Assembly: GCA_963696315.1 (NCBI GenBank)
Contig: CAVOJU010000032.1
Span: 1-64,000 of the forward strand
DNA: 64,000 nucleotides
Source: CAWKEY01 sp963696315
Lineage (GTDB): Bacteria > Pseudomonadota > Gammaproteobacteria > Methylococcales > Methylomonadaceae
Direction of reading: 5' to 3'
This document shows positions 18,263 through 26,586 of this stretch, in pieces (within the stretch, counting starts at the first letter, position 1; each line of letters begins with the position of its first letter). A program made the position numbers and the translations under genes. The notes under the pieces were generated by a model. That model searched no databases. It was not told the DNA's origin and was given only the letters and a program-made list of their open reading frames with translations.

Positions 18263-19040
18263 TTATGCTTCCGGTTTCTCGTTGCCATGTTGTCGATGGG
18301 AATGGCTAGTTAATCGTTCCTGCACCGCGGCTCTTACATCAGGCTCGGGATCATCAAGCAGACAGACCAATGCCTCGGGTGCCACGCGCTGAACGGCGGT
18401 ATAGCGCACCACCCAATCGGAGTCATTTAATAAAGTGACGGCATCGGCCGGACTCATGCGTTCAGCGATGATGCGTCTGACTTCAGGTGCATCGTCATGA
18501 GCCATTAAACCCAGGCTGACTTCCGGTAAGCGTTCGGCAACCACTTTTCTGACTTGTAAATCTTTATCACGAATAAGACGAAACAAGCGTCCGGCGGGTA
18601 GCCGCCTGGCAACGGTTAATCTGACAATGTAGTCCGGGTCATTAGCGAGCTTTTCCAATTCTTCAGGGGCAATGCGATCTGCGACGGTCATGCGCACTTC
18701 CCGGTCAGGATCATCAATCAGTTGATTGAGCTGCAGTTTGCGGCAGGCGATAGGCGACCGCACGCCTGACCACTTCATCTTCATCATGAATCAGGTCAGA
18801 GAGTGATTTCTGCGGTGCATAACGGACGGCAATGGCGCGTCTTTCCCAAAAGACATCGTGCAGATATTGCTCGGCATAAGTAGGATTAATGCGAAAAAAG
18901 CGGTCAATCTGCCGGCCGTTGTCAACGAATACACAGGTATCACCGGGCATGCAGCGCCCCATCAGCAGGGTTTTGCCGCGAAATGGGCAAAAACTGCAAT
19001 CAGCAACAGGGAGACTAACTGGGCTTTCACGACCAGACAT
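18263..19040 (-). pseudogene. LRV-repeat 4Fe-4S protein, nif-associated (frameshifted)
   Basis: About 258 residues when repaired. The N-terminus carries a four-Cys cluster site (CSFCPFRGKTLLMGRC then CMPGDTC-type spacing: C-x2-C-x11-C-x5-C), and the rest is 24-residue leucine-rich-variant repeats (for example ADRIAPEELEKLANDPDYIV). This is the build of the Azotobacter vinelandii LRV protein, also encoded beside nif genes. One extra A in the run at 18737-18739 breaks the frame within the repeat array; deleting it restores RLPQLQLNQLIDDPDREV with correct repeat register. The function of LRV is not known. Probably a sequence error, as the remainder is clean. Confidence 0.82.
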
Positions 19041-19054
19041 GCGCTCAGTTCCGT

Positions 19055-19321
19055 TCAGTCAGGGATGATTTCTGCAACGACAATACCCGTTGCAGCCTCA
19101 TAATCATTGGTCAGGCACAAACAGTGTTCACGGCCGTCAATTAAATAAAGATTGAAATTTTTATGCTCAATGACGGGCGTATTATTGGGCAGGTCGTCGT
19201 CCATACAGTAAGTGAAATGGAGTGGTTGATATTGCTGCCTTAATGCCGAAACTGTAGTTTCGTCAACACCCAATGCCTCGATTTTTGCCGCTATGGCGTT
19301 GATTTGCTCGGTGCTAATCAT
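19055..19321 (-). CDS. Small conserved-looking nif-cluster protein, 88 aa
   Basis: 88 aa, acidic, no signal or membrane segment. Two halves: a helical start (EQINAIAAKIEALGVDETTV) and a strand-rich end (FNLYLIDGREHCLCLTNDY). It might belong to the small DUF6129-type proteins of nif clusters; this is from memory and unverified. It lies between the NifY/NafY-like gene (54 bp) and the LRV gene (14 bp) on one transcript. Function unknown. Confidence 0.7.
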   Translation of the reverse strand: MISTEQINAIAAKIEALGVDETTVSALRQQYQPLHFTYCMDDDLPNNTPVIEHKNFNLYLIDGREHCLCLTNDYEAATGIVVAEIIPD

Positions 19322-19375
19322 CCCATTGCTTCCCTTTCAAATCTGAAGCGATCGCTTGCTTCAATACCCATGACT

Positions 19376-20032
19376 TTAGCCAGCCAAGGGCGGCGGAGCA
19401 TAGGCAATCACGCTTTGCAGTTGACCCAGCACAACAGCAATCTTATCAATTGCAGCCAGTTTAATGGGATGTATCCCTAACTTAACAATTTTTGCCGCCG
19501 CAGGGCCGCCCACTGAGGCTACATAAACTACCTGGCAGTCCTGAATAAGTTCTGCCCGAAAGACGTTTTTATCATCCACTTCCAGGCCATCAGGGATGTC
19601 CGTGGAGCGAATGTCGATTAAACGAGTTTCATCGGCTGACACCTGATAAATCATGAATTGACTGCAAGAACCGAAATGGCCATCTACGTTAATGCCATCA
19701 TTACTGGCACAGGCAATGCGAACAGAGCCGGGCATGTCGCCTTCGCCAAGGGTGACAATTTCGGGTTTCCGTGTTGCAACGGCCTCCACATCATGTTTAA
19801 GAATGTGCAAAGCCTTTTTGAGTAGGGCGTCATCAATGTCTGATAATTCACCTTCTTGAGCTGTTTTAAATGATTTCAGGTTGATGCTGCCAATTTTATC
19901 TTCTGTTATCGGTAAGCCGACGCAGTCGGTCAGCACTTTAAACAGGCGTCTGGCATCCGTATCGGGCAAGGCGCGGGCCGCCAGCCCGATACGTAAAGCC
20001 AGTTCTCTTGAGAGCTTGTCCTGGCTGCTCAT
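19376..20032 (-). CDS. nifY: Dinitrogenase FeMo-cofactor-binding protein, NifY/NafY-like
   Basis: 218 aa. The C-terminal half is the NifX/NifY fold that binds FeMo-co or its precursors: VRIACASNDGINVDGHFG followed by CSQFMIYQV, and VVYVASVGGPAAAKIVKLGI. The N-terminal ~95 residues form a separate helical domain (DKLSRELALRIGLAARALPD), like the extra domain of Azotobacter NafY, which docks on apo-dinitrogenase. His in GHFGSC is the likely cofactor contact. Directly downstream of the ferredoxin gene by 4 bp. NafY and NifY are hard to tell apart; the domain build favours NafY. Confidence 0.85.
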   Translation of the reverse strand: MSSQDKLSRELALRIGLAARALPDTDARRLFKVLTDCVGLPITEDKIGSINLKSFKTAQEGELSDIDDALLKKALHILKHDVEAVATRKPEIVTLGEGDMPGSVRIACASNDGINVDGHFGSCSQFMIYQVSADETRLIDIRSTDIPDGLEVDDKNVFRAELIQDCQVVYVASVGGPAAAKIVKLGIHPIKLAAIDKIAVVLGQLQSVIAYAPPPLAG

Positions 20033-20036
20033 GGGT

Positions 20037-20237
20037 TTATGCCTTTAGTGGCAGAATGCAGTTATCAATTGGGCATACCTTGACGCACTGAGGTACGTCA
20101 AAATCTCCCTCGCATTCGGTACAGGTTTTTGCGTCAATTTTAAAAACAATAGCCCCTTCCGTAATGGAGTTGGTTGGGCACACGGGCTCACAATCACCAC
20201 ATGAAATACAATCCGCTTCAACAATATATAAGGCCAT
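20037..20237 (-). CDS. 2[4Fe-4S] ferredoxin, nif-linked
   Basis: 66 aa small ferredoxin. Cluster 1 motif is CISCGDCEPVC with C-x2-C-x2-C-x3-C spacing; cluster 2 is CTECEGDFDVPQCVKVC, with the longer C-x2-C-x8-C-x3-C loop seen in nif-type (FdxN/vnfF-like) ferredoxins. It lies two bases downstream of nifT and 4 bp upstream of the NifY-like gene. It may donate electrons to nitrogenase or to a maturation enzyme. A second ferredoxin of the same class lies next to nifB. Confidence 0.9.
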   Translation of the reverse strand: MALYIVEADCISCGDCEPVCPTNSITEGAIVFKIDAKTCTECEGDFDVPQCVKVCPIDNCILPLKA

Positions 20238-20239
20238 GA

Positions 20240-20464
20240 TTAATCTCCTGAATCTAAACGTTTTGCGCGTAAGGTAACGGGGAAATCCGGCTGTTCATCC
20301 ATCGGATCAAAGTAATATTTTGAACCGTCACTGAGCAGAACTTCGCCACCCCATTTCTCGGGGCTATCGAACTCAATGGATTCCGCCACTTCTTCCAAAT
20401 CTTTTTTGGGTACGTAGAAGACTAATTTGCCTTCCGCATTTTTTTTCAACATGACATTAGGCAT
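20240..20464 (-). CDS. nifT: NifT/FixU family protein
   Basis: 74 aa, the typical NifT size. Family features LSFYVPKKDLEE-like start and GGEVLLSDGSKYYFDP are visible. Lies immediately downstream of nifK by 67 bp, its standard place. Its biochemical role is unresolved and mutants in other species have little phenotype. Confidence 0.9.
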   Translation of the reverse strand: MPNVMLKKNAEGKLVFYVPKKDLEEVAESIEFDSPEKWGGEVLLSDGSKYYFDPMDEQPDFPVTLRAKRLDSGD

Positions 20465-20531
20465 TAAGTTCTCCGTTTACACGCATTGGGTTGGGGCGTA
20501 GAGACGCAAAATATTGCGTCTCTACGGACAA

Positions 20532-22103
20532 TTAACGAACCAAATCGTAGTTATAGTCTGTTGTACCCATGCCTTTAGTTTCTTTATCCAATTGCTCGAG
20601 CACGGCATTAACCAGGGTTGTCAGCATATAGATAGCGCCTTCATAACCCAGCGTGGTCATTCTGTGCAAATGATGTCTGTCAAAGATCGGGAAACCAATG
20701 CGTATTAACGGAACTTCAAACGCTTCGCCCTTATAAAAAGTATCGCGTTGAATGAACTTGCCGTAAGAATTGCCAATCATGAAATCCGGTTTGTTGGTAA
20801 ATACCAGGGAACGGAAATGCCATAAATCGCGGCCAATATGGACTTCAGTTTTTTGTCCATAAGGTGAATCACTGAGCATTTTATCCATGGCTTTTTTCCA
20901 GCGTTTGTTGGCATGGTTGCACAATACATCGGTGGGTTCAGCGCCCATTTCCAGCAAAAAGTGGGTCATACCCATGACAAAATCAGCATCACCGTACAAG
21001 GAAAACTTTTTGCCGTGTAACCAGGTGTGCGAGTCCGTCATCATGTCAACCAAGCGGCCGCGTTCAAGTTCCAAAGAGGCAGGAATCGGTTTGCCGGTCA
21101 ATTCGGAGACTTTCATCAGGAATTGATCAGTCCATTCCAGCCCCATCGGAATATTGATGGCGGTAGCAGGTTGATGCCAGATGGTGTCAACAAACTTTTT
21201 GGTCTTTTCCAGCTGCCAGGGTTGCAGCAACAAGGTATCAATCGCATTAGGCGCATCTTTAATTTCAGCCTGGGTCGTGCCGCCGGCATACATACGGAAG
21301 GTGCCGTCCGCCGGTGTATCCAATACTTCGGAAGGATCGCTTAAGAGCGTGTAATCAACACCCATTTCCTTCATCATGCGGTGCATGACTCGGAAATTGC
21401 CCAGATAGGTTTCAAAGCCGGGAACCAGATTGATCTTGCCATTGGAACCGACTTTCTTGTCGTCCATATGATTCAGCGTGAAATACCGAATCATACCTTC
21501 GAACATATTATCCCAGCCGGTGGTATGGCTACCGACAAAGCTTGGGGTATGGGCAAAAGGTGTTGGAAAATCCTGTTCGACATGTCCGGCTTTTTTCGTG
21601 TTATTGATGAAGGCATTCAAGTCGTCACCAATGACTTCAGCCATACAGGTGGTTGAGACGGCAATGATGTCCGGTTTGTACAAGGCTTTGGCATTTTCCA
21701 GGCCGGCCATCATGTTTTTCTGGCCACCAAATACCGCCGCATCTTCCGTCATGGAATCGGATACGCAAGAGACAGGCTCTTTGAAATGACGGTTAAAATA
21801 GGTACGAAAATAAGCGACACACCCTTGTGAGCCATGGACGTAAGGCAAGGTTTTTTCAAAACCGAGCGCACAAAGCACAGCGCCCAAGGGTTGACAAGCT
21901 TTAGCCGGGTTTACCGTTAACGCTTCACGGTTAAAATTGAGCTCCTGATATTCCTTGGTTGTCGTCCATTGGAAGACTTCATCGATTTTTTCCTGGGGAT
22001 GACGCTCTTCATAAGCTTCACGTTTATTGGCCAGATTCTCCTTGTATTCATCGTTACGGAATAAAGGATAACTCGGTTGAATGTTTTCGACTTCTTGACT
22101 CAT
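20532..22103 (-). CDS. nifK: Nitrogenase MoFe protein beta chain
   Basis: 523 aa, same length as other group-I NifK proteins. P-cluster cysteine contexts are present: KACQPLGAVLCALGFEKTLP with two Cys and HGSQGCVAYFRTYFNRHF, plus SCVSDSMTEDAAVFGG. The N-terminus contains the long extension (SQEVENIQPSYPLF) found in group-I enzymes. It forms the alpha2-beta2 MoFe protein with NifD and holds the P-cluster at the interface. Separated from nifD by a 123-bp gap with a palindromic repeat. Good ribosome-binding site (AGGAG before ATG). Confidence 0.97.
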   Translation of the reverse strand: MSQEVENIQPSYPLFRNDEYKENLANKREAYEERHPQEKIDEVFQWTTTKEYQELNFNREALTVNPAKACQPLGAVLCALGFEKTLPYVHGSQGCVAYFRTYFNRHFKEPVSCVSDSMTEDAAVFGGQKNMMAGLENAKALYKPDIIAVSTTCMAEVIGDDLNAFINNTKKAGHVEQDFPTPFAHTPSFVGSHTTGWDNMFEGMIRYFTLNHMDDKKVGSNGKINLVPGFETYLGNFRVMHRMMKEMGVDYTLLSDPSEVLDTPADGTFRMYAGGTTQAEIKDAPNAIDTLLLQPWQLEKTKKFVDTIWHQPATAINIPMGLEWTDQFLMKVSELTGKPIPASLELERGRLVDMMTDSHTWLHGKKFSLYGDADFVMGMTHFLLEMGAEPTDVLCNHANKRWKKAMDKMLSDSPYGQKTEVHIGRDLWHFRSLVFTNKPDFMIGNSYGKFIQRDTFYKGEAFEVPLIRIGFPIFDRHHLHRMTTLGYEGAIYMLTTLVNAVLEQLDKETKGMGTTDYNYDLVR

Positions 22104-22151
22104 GATAATCTCCTACGCGCCACTAATCTGTGGACGGCATGTTGAGAAGGG

Positions 22152-22217
22152 GTAGGGCACGCATCGCGTACCATTTTTAAATTTTCCGGCAAGATAGGGT
22201 ACGCAATGCGTACCCTA
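22152..22217. repeat. Palindromic repeat P60, copy 1 (nifD-nifK gap)
   Basis: Two arms (GGGCACGCATCGCGTACC-like and GGGTACGCAATGCGTACC) are reverse complements with about two mismatches around a 25-base AT-rich loop. Three more copies are at 30223, 51858 and 57852. Here it lies inside the nifHDK transcript, where it could form an mRNA hairpin between nifD and nifK. Confidence 0.85.
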
Positions 22218-22226
22218 GGCTCTTCA

Positions 22227-23708
22227 TCAAGCGCCTGCGGCGACCGCTACTTTTGAACTTTCTTCTGTTTTCCAGGGCACTTTCACTTGTTTCCAGCAAG
22301 GGTTATTCAACGTCATGTCCATATCGCGGGCAAAGATGGCAAAGCCGTCATAACCGTGATAAGGGCCTGAATAATCCCAGGAATGCATTTGCCGGAAAGG
22401 GATACCCATTTTTTGGAAAATGTACTTTTCCTTGATACCGGAACCGATCAAATCGGGTTTTACGCGTTTAACGAACTCTTCAAATTCATACCCGGTTACG
22501 TCGTCATAAATCAGCGTCGCATTGCCCATTTCCTTGATGGTACGGTCATAGTCATCGTTATGGCCAAATTCATAACCGGTACCTACCACTTCCATGCCCA
22601 AGTCTTCATACGCGCCGATCACGTGTCGCGGACGCAAGCCGCCGACATACAACATGACGCGTTTGCCTTGCAGGCGAGGTTTGTATTTGGCGATAACCGC
22701 ATCGTATTCGGCCTGATATTTGGCGATCACTTTTTCAGCACCTGCCTGAATGGTTTCATCAAACAAGGCGGCAATTTTACGTAAGCTTTCAGCAATTTTG
22801 GTAGGGCCAAAAAAGTTGTACTCAATCCAGGGGATTTTGTATTTTTCTTCCATGTGCCGGGCAATGTAGTTCATTGAACGATAGCAATGGATCAAATTCA
22901 GTTTCACCTTGGGGGTTTTTTCCATTTCCGCAATGGTACCGTCACCAGACCACTGAGCGACAACGCGCAAGCCCATTTCTTCCAGCAAAGTACGTGAAGC
23001 CCAGGCATCCCCGCCGATGTTATAGTCACCGATGACAGCGACATCATAAGGCGTGGTTGGGAAGCTTTCGTCACCGTCACGGTTCTCCAGCACCCAGTCC
23101 CGAATTGCATCGTTCGCGATGTGATGGCCTAAAGATTGGGAAACGCCGCGAAAGCCTTCGCAGCGAACGGGTACGACAGGTTTGCCGATTTCCTTGTTGG
23201 CTTTTTTGGCGACCGCTTCAATATCATCGCCGATCAAACCGATCGGGCATTCTGATTGAATGCTGATGCCTTTATTCAGCGGGAACAATTCTTCAATTTC
23301 GTGCATGATTTTGGCGAGCTTTTTATCGCCGCCGAACACAATGTCTTTCTCCTGGAAATCAGACGTAAAGTTCATGGTGCCGAAGGTATTTACGCCGGTG
23401 GTGCCGACATAATAATTACGGCGGCCAGCACGAGAATATTGACCGCAGCCGACCGGGCCGTGAGAGATATGGATCATATCTTTAATCGGACCCCAAACCA
23501 CACCTTTGGAACCGGCGTATGCGCAACCGCGAATGGTCATTACGCCGGGCTGTGATTTACGGTTTGAAGTTATACATTTATTCGATTTTTCCAGGGATTG
23601 ATCATTCACAGCCAGATGTTTGGCGCGATCTTTCCTTGCTTGTTCGGGATAGACTTCCAGCACTTCCTGAATGAGTGCTTCGGTCTCTTCTTTTGTTAGA
23701 GCTGCCAT
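22227..23708 (-). CDS. nifD: Nitrogenase MoFe protein alpha chain
   Basis: 493 aa. FeMo-cofactor ligands can be placed: Cys in NLIHCYRSMNYI (Cys275 equivalent) and His in QMHSWDYSGPYHGYDGF (His442 equivalent). The catalytic pocket His is in SQSLGHHIANDAIRDW (His195 equivalent). P-cluster Cys contexts GCAYAGSKGVVWGP and HGPVGCGQYS are intact. Ribosome-binding site AGGAGACACTC precedes ATG at 23708. Follows nifH by 146 bp. A molybdenum enzyme; no vnf or anf signature is seen. Confidence 0.98.
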   Translation of the reverse strand: MAALTKEETEALIQEVLEVYPEQARKDRAKHLAVNDQSLEKSNKCITSNRKSQPGVMTIRGCAYAGSKGVVWGPIKDMIHISHGPVGCGQYSRAGRRNYYVGTTGVNTFGTMNFTSDFQEKDIVFGGDKKLAKIMHEIEELFPLNKGISIQSECPIGLIGDDIEAVAKKANKEIGKPVVPVRCEGFRGVSQSLGHHIANDAIRDWVLENRDGDESFPTTPYDVAVIGDYNIGGDAWASRTLLEEMGLRVVAQWSGDGTIAEMEKTPKVKLNLIHCYRSMNYIARHMEEKYKIPWIEYNFFGPTKIAESLRKIAALFDETIQAGAEKVIAKYQAEYDAVIAKYKPRLQGKRVMLYVGGLRPRHVIGAYEDLGMEVVGTGYEFGHNDDYDRTIKEMGNATLIYDDVTGYEFEEFVKRVKPDLIGSGIKEKYIFQKMGIPFRQMHSWDYSGPYHGYDGFAIFARDMDMTLNNPCWKQVKVPWKTEESSKVAVAAGA

Positions 23709-23854
23709 GAGTGTCTCCTGCTAATGTCATGGGTAATCTCCCATAGACAGGTTTGAGGAATTAAAACGTAGGATGGGCCGAGTATATGAAGCCCATCGCT
23801 GCGGTCAGTTTGATGGACTTCCTTGCGTCAGCCCATCATTCGGTGTTTCGCTGC

Positions 23855-24739
23855 TCAAGCAACCGCTTCAGCAGCAGCCGTTTTGCCAATAATTGATTCG
23901 TCTTCCTGATCGATAATGCCGAATTCCATCATCAATTCTTCCAGCTCATCCATGGTTATGGGTGTTGGAATGATGAAATTCTTGTTGTCACGAATTTTTG
24001 TTGCCAATTGACGGTATTCATCAGCTTGTTGGCAGTTTGGTTCGTACTCGATAACGGTCATACGGCGGATTTCAGCGCGTTGTACGATGTTATCACGCGG
24101 TACAAAATGGATCATGGTCGTGCCGATTTTGGCTGCCAACGCAGAGATCAATTCATCTTCACGTGCCGTATTGCGTGAGTTACAAATCAAGCCCGCTAAC
24201 CGTACACTGCCAGAGTTAGCATATTTCACAATACCTTTGGCAATGTTATTAGCGGCATACATCGCCATCATTTCGCCCGAGCAGACGATGTAAATTTCTT
24301 GCGCCTTATTTTCACGGATCGGCATGGCAAAGCCACCACACACAACATCCCCAAGTACATCATAAAAAACGAAGTCAAGTTCATCGTCATAAGCACCTTC
24401 TTCTTCAAGGAAGTTGATCGCTGTAATTACACCGCGGCCCGCGCAACCCACGCCGGGCTCAGGACCGCCTGATTCAACACATTTAATACCGCCGTAACCG
24501 ACTTTCAGTACATCTTCGAGTTCTAAATCCTCAACGCTGCCTGCTTCAGCAGCCAAACTCATAATGGTCGTTTGCGCTTTAGCATGAAGAATTAAACGGG
24601 TAGAGTCAGCTTTGGGGTCGCAACCGACAATCATTACTTTGTTGCCTAATTCTGCCAACGCAGAAACCAGGTTTTGAGTCGTGGTAGATTTGCCTATTCC
24701 ACCTTTACCATATATTGCACATTGACGTAATTTTGCCAT
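23855..24739 (-). CDS. nifH: Nitrogenase iron protein (dinitrogenase reductase)
   Basis: 294 aa homodimer subunit that passes electrons to NifDK with ATP hydrolysis. Walker A is GKGGIGKST; cluster ligands are Cys99 (GVGCAGRG) and Cys134 (DVVCGGF). Arg102 in GCAGRGV is the site that DraT modifies with ADP-ribose in other diazotrophs; draT and draG lie at the other end of this island. Start chosen at 24739 because CGAGGAG precedes that ATG; the longer frame to 24883 would run through the sigma54 promoter at 24788-24803 and cannot be translated from it. Confidence 0.98.
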   Translation of the reverse strand: MAKLRQCAIYGKGGIGKSTTTQNLVSALAELGNKVMIVGCDPKADSTRLILHAKAQTTIMSLAAEAGSVEDLELEDVLKVGYGGIKCVESGGPEPGVGCAGRGVITAINFLEEEGAYDDELDFVFYDVLGDVVCGGFAMPIRENKAQEIYIVCSGEMMAMYAANNIAKGIVKYANSGSVRLAGLICNSRNTAREDELISALAAKIGTTMIHFVPRDNIVQRAEIRRMTVIEYEPNCQQADEYRQLATKIRDNKNFIIPTPITMDELEELMMEFGIIDQEDESIIGKTAAAEAVA

Positions 24740-24787
24740 GATGTTCTCCTCGTTATAGGACGCTGTTGTTAATGACAACATGTCTAA

Positions 24788-24803
24788 TGCAAGCGCTGTG
24801 CCA
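24788..24803 (-). promoter_or_regulatory. Sigma54 (-24/-12) promoter of nifH
   Basis: Minus strand reads TGGCACAGCGCTTGCA, an exact match to the consensus TGGCAC-N5-TTGCA. It stands about 49 bp upstream of the nifH start codon, so the leader would be about 36 nt. Confidence 0.93.
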
Positions 24804-24900
24804 ATGTCGCATAACAGCAATATGCTATTGAAATATAATGATTTAATTTGTATTTCAAAAGAGTAGACTACGTACTGTTTCAAACATTTTGTTATGTTGC

Positions 24901-24916
24901 TGTAAGCTTAGTAACA
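24901..24916. promoter_or_regulatory. NifA upstream activator site (nifH side)
   Basis: TGT-AAGCTTAGTA-ACA fits the NifA site TGT-N10-ACA. It is 98 bp from the -24 element of the nifH promoter, within the normal 80-150 bp range for NifA. Confidence 0.85.
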
Positions 24917-25032
24917 GTGCGGTTATTTAATATTGTCCTCACACCATATGATGATGTAGGGATAGTATTGCTATAGGGTATGTACTTTGTTTGAAGGTTT
25001 TTGTTTCTATACAGATTAAGCAACAGATGGAT

Positions 25033-25048
25033 TGTTACAAATAGAACA
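25033..25048. promoter_or_regulatory. NifA upstream activator site (SIR2-like gene side)
   Basis: TGT-TACAAATAGA-ACA fits TGT-N10-ACA. It lies 97 bp upstream of the plus-strand -24/-12 element at 25145, mirroring the nifH side. It might also help nifH. Confidence 0.78.
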
Positions 25049-25144
25049 AAGCATTAACTGCCTTTTTTTATATGTTAAGCAATCAGGCTTAATTAACTTA
25101 TTGCCAATCATGAGCTTACGCTGTTTATCAAAAACTATAAAAAT

Positions 25145-25160
25145 TGGATTATTTATTGCT
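25145..25160 (+). promoter_or_regulatory. Candidate sigma54 promoter of the SIR2-like gene
   Basis: TGGATTATTTATTGCT has the invariant GG-N10-GC and a good -12 box (TTGCT) but a weak -24 box (TGGATT rather than TGGCAC). It is 39 bp from the chosen start codon at 25199. Confidence 0.65.
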
Positions 25161-25198
25161 TAAGTAAGAGATACACATACTTAATCATGGAGTTTGCA

Positions 25199-26056
25199 AT
25201 GTCTTCTACTGTTTTTTCTGAAATTTTAAGTGGTTTGTACGAAAACAGCGTCGTCCCTTATCTGGGGCCTGGCGCTCTTTTTGATGCTACCGATAAACTA
25301 ACGGGAGCTGCAATGCCCGCCGATAACAATAGCTTGATTTTGGCTATGAATAACGGCAAGCCCATGGCCCCGAAACTGATGTATGAGTTTCCCAGGGCAG
25401 CCATGAATCAGGAACTCAAAAGAGGTAGAAATTTTCTCGGTCAGTTTCTCACCAAGTTATATGGCGACACCGAATGGACGCGTGCTTCAGTTCACAATTG
25501 GCTGGCAGAATGGAAACCTGCTTATGTCATCGATGTAAATAGAGATACACAATTGCAAGACAGCTATGCTGATGAAGAGCATACGCTGATTGTCGGTGTC
25601 GCAAGAATTACTGCCAGCCACTATCGATTTAAGATTTATCACTTTGATGGCAGCGGTTATTTTGAAATCCCACAAGAACAGGTTGACACCCGGCTGCCCA
25701 TTTTATTTAAGCCTATGGGCACCCCTAAACCGGATGCGAACTACATCGCTTCAGATGCCGATTATGTCGATTACATCACCGAATTAATGGGTGGTTTCGC
25801 GATTCCGGATTTTCTTAAAGCCTACCGCAAGGGCAAACAATATTTATTGATAGGCTTGCCTTTAAACCGGGATTCAGAGCGTATGGTGATGAGCGATATC
25901 ATTAGTGGCTCTGCCGGGCAAAAAGGTTGGGTCTTGAACAAAAATCCGACCGATAAAGAACAGCGGTTTTGTAAAAAAATGGGCTTGGAAATCCTAGATG
26001 CGGGTGTTGAAGATCTACTGGATGCCGCGAATCCTGCACTGCTCGGCGCGGCATAG
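25199..26056 (+). CDS. SIR2-like fold protein divergent from nifH
   Basis: 285 aa from the ATG at 25199, chosen because GGAG stands 7 bases before it; an ATG at 25187 overlaps that GGAG. The order of motifs follows the SIR2_2 family: VVPYLGPGAL (normally GAGAS), KPAYVIDVNRD (normally the TNYD segment), LFKPMG (normally the HG of the catalytic His) and LLIGLPLNRDSERM (normally GYSLxD). The catalytic His is Met here and the nucleotide loop is altered, so deacetylase or NADase activity is doubtful. It faces nifH across a 459-bp region with paired NifA/sigma54 sites, implying expression during fixation. Role unknown. Confidence 0.72.
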   Translation: MSSTVFSEILSGLYENSVVPYLGPGALFDATDKLTGAAMPADNNSLILAMNNGKPMAPKLMYEFPRAAMNQELKRGRNFLGQFLTKLYGDTEWTRASVHNWLAEWKPAYVIDVNRDTQLQDSYADEEHTLIVGVARITASHYRFKIYHFDGSGYFEIPQEQVDTRLPILFKPMGTPKPDANYIASDADYVDYITELMGGFAIPDFLKAYRKGKQYLLIGLPLNRDSERMVMSDIISGSAGQKGWVLNKNPTDKEQRFCKKMGLEILDAGVEDLLDAANPALLGAA

Positions 26057-26586
26057 GGGCATCAATAAACTGATGATCCAGTCAGCGCATTCACCAACCA
26101 CCGCCTCTTGTTCTATTACAAAGGCGACATCAGCGCCTTGACGCTGTTCGAATAGCAGGCAACGGCAGCGGCTGCTTTCCTGAGCCGCTGCCGGCACTAT
26201 TCAGCGCACTGGAAGCCTGAAGAGTTCAAAACCGGCAAAGAGTCATATTCATTCGGCTATGCTGGTCAGCAACATCAACCTATTTTTGCATCTGGATAAT
26301 ATCCTGCTACACGCCAAACCTGGATTCAGCGAGTAAATCGATACCCCCACGGCATTATCAGCGTCTACTTGGGGCGCTTCATGGTGCTTGATCCACCCCA
26401 TAAAGTGCTGAAAAGCCGTAACTGCAAACTGAAAACTAAACAGTCCTTGTGCCGAATTGCATGAGGGTAATGTAATAAGCACTGCATCCAATATGCAGTT
26501 GCTGCCTCAGCTTGGGCAGGTGGTTTCTGGGTAGCATTTCATGAGGGAGGGCATAATATTAAAGATTAAGGCTCTGGCTAATTCAC
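26057..26586. other. Intergenic region, 530 bp, no recognised gene
   Basis: It separates the convergent SIR2-like gene and nifQ. No reading frame here resembles a known protein. It contains the perfect hairpin at 26163-26193, listed separately. Fragmented short frames could be remnants of a lost gene, but I recognise none. Confidence 0.55.
26163..26193. terminator. Perfect 11-bp hairpin between convergent genes
   Basis: CGGCAGCGGCT at 26163-26173 and AGCCGCTGCCG at 26183-26193 form a perfect stem with a 9-base loop. No T-tract follows, so it is either a weak intrinsic terminator or an RNA-stability element for the two convergent transcripts. Confidence 0.55.

Noticed and set aside
24740..24883. 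48-residue N-terminal extension of NifH
   Set aside because: The extension crosses the sigma54 promoter at 24788-24803 and the ATG at 24739 has a strong ribosome-binding site and the conserved family start.
26057..26586. Possible lost gene between the SIR2-like gene and nifQ
   Set aside because: Fragments in all frames are short and none resembles a known protein, so it is recorded only as an intergenic region.
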